Below, piece after piece: positions 63,579 to 64,000 of a stretch of 64,000 nt of DNA. This DNA comes from Endomychus coccineus (Eukaryota > Arthropoda > Insecta > Coleoptera > Endomychidae). Numbering within the stretch: position 1 is the first letter of the stretch; each line of letters opens with the position of its first letter. A program made the position numbers and the translations under genes. The stretch is taken from the NCBI GenBank assembly GCA_958510875.1, contig CAUEHT010000005.1:558001-622000 (forward strand). Reading direction: 5' to 3'. The notes beneath the pieces are model-generated. The model saw only the letters and a list, made by a program, of their open reading frames with translations. It did not search any database and was not told the origin of the DNA.

Positions 63579-64000
63579 ACGTTATATTTACTCTGTTTTG
63601 GAGATTATTTTGAATACGGGGGGTAGTTAGCAGGGTAAATATTGATACACAAAATCTGAAATGTGGTAGCTAGACTTTCTCAGCTCGTTTTGAATATACA
63701 GTGGGAAGGAAATTTCTAGAAACCATATATTAACTCTGTTTTGGAGATTATTTTGAACACGGGGGTAGTTATCAGGGTAAATATCGATACACAAAATCTG
63801 AAATGTGGTAGGTAGACTTTTTCAGCTCGTTTTGAATATACAGTTTAAAGAAAATTTCCAGAAAGTTATATTAACTCTGTTTTGGAGATTATGTTGAATA
63901 CGGGGGTAGTTATCAGGGTAAATATCGATACACAAAATCTGAAATGTAGTAGGTAGACTTTCTCAGCTCGTTTTTAATATACAGTGAATAGGAAATTTCC
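63579..64000 (+). repeat. Array continues past the right end of the window
   Basis: After the 2548-bp pair the sequence resumes as in 22.1-22.5 and 56.35-56.8 kb (the GGGGGGTAGTTAGCAGGG monomer with six G, then the AACACGGGGG and CAGTTTAAAGAAAA monomers). The last monomer is cut at the window edge. Confidence 0.85.

Larger units (their letters stand above)
1..64000 (+). repeat. Satellite DNA array, ~141-142 bp monomer, about 450 copies
   Basis: The landmark CTCAGCTCG recurs at 16, 158, 299, 440, 582 and 724, and then throughout the window, with spacings of 141-142 bp. Every monomer has the same orientation, and no stretch of other sequence interrupts the array. Monomer order of boxes: a variable GGTAGGTAG box, CTTCTCAGCTCGTTTTGAAT, ATACAGTG, a GGAAATTTC/AGAAA dyad box, a variable TATATTAACTC box, TTTTGGAGATTATTTTGAA, TACGGGGGTAGTTATCAGGG, then TAAATATTGATACACAAAA and TCTGAAATG. 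Length differences come from small indels: AAACGATATATT against AAAGTTATATT (1 bp), five against four G in the G run (1 bp), and GGAGATTATTTT against GGAGAATTTT (2 bp). Neighbouring monomers differ at several percent of sites, while long blocks of monomers recur almost identically, which is classic higher-order repeat organisation. No gene, RNA gene or mobile element was found anywhere in it. Confidence 0.99.

Noticed and set aside
1..64000. CRISPR-like regular repeats
   Set aside because: The whole 141-142 bp period is repeated, with no unique spacers between short repeats and no cas genes. Spacing and divergence fit a eukaryotic satellite.
1..64000. Transposon, LTR or terminal inverted repeats inside the array
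   Set aside because: Monomer phase can be followed through every part of the window, with only small indels and one ~91-bp loss. No foreign segment or target-site duplication is seen.
1..64000. Telomere-like GGTAGGTAGG tracts
   Set aside because: Only two tandem GGTA-type units per monomer, never extended; part of the satellite, not a telomeric repeat.
1..64000. tRNA, rRNA or 5S repeats as the origin of the satellite
   Set aside because: No A/B box pair, cloverleaf or rRNA core sequence recognised in the monomer on either strand.

Overview
The whole 64 kb window is one uninterrupted tandem satellite array. A monomer of about 141-142 bp is repeated head to tail roughly 450 times, always in the same orientation. 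I see no protein-coding gene, rRNA, tRNA, transposon or unique sequence. This is eukaryotic constitutive heterochromatin (centromeric, pericentromeric or subtelomeric). The first monomer (1-142) has 48 A, 46 T, 32 G and 16 C, so about 34% GC with a strong G-over-C skew on the + strand. Its CpG count (3 observed, about 3.6 expected) is barely depleted, which argues weakly against a heavily methylated vertebrate genome. Single-family satellites with ~140 bp monomers are well known in insects, for example tenebrionid beetles, but I cannot name the species from sequence alone.

Layout: (1) 1-25143 is copy A of a very long higher-order unit. (2) 25144-about 29874 is a ~4.7 kb block seen once in this window, rich in one divergent monomer subtype and ending near a truncated monomer at 29788/29789. 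(3) From about 29875 the same unit starts again as copy B and follows copy A to 59390. The offsets to A are 28194, 31282, 31140, 34246 and finally 34247 as indels accumulate. (4) 59391-64000 departs from copy A and is part of a 2548-bp tandem duplication (58483-61030 and 61031-63578). Extrapolating the start of A to about 1.4 kb before the window gives a macro-unit of about 31.3 kb (~221 monomers) in direct tandem.

Inside the macro-units lie nested tandem duplications of 2, 3, 4, 6, 7, 13, 9, 18, 20, 21 and 22 monomers. Some are shared by both copies and so are older than the macro-duplication; others are private to one copy and younger. This is the expected record of repeated unequal exchange at many scales.

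The most interesting functional hint is that most monomers carry a perfect three-unit heat-shock element (alternating GAA and TTC, 5 bp apart). The array would therefore offer several hundred potential HSF binding sites at nucleosome-like spacing. Whether this has any role is untested.
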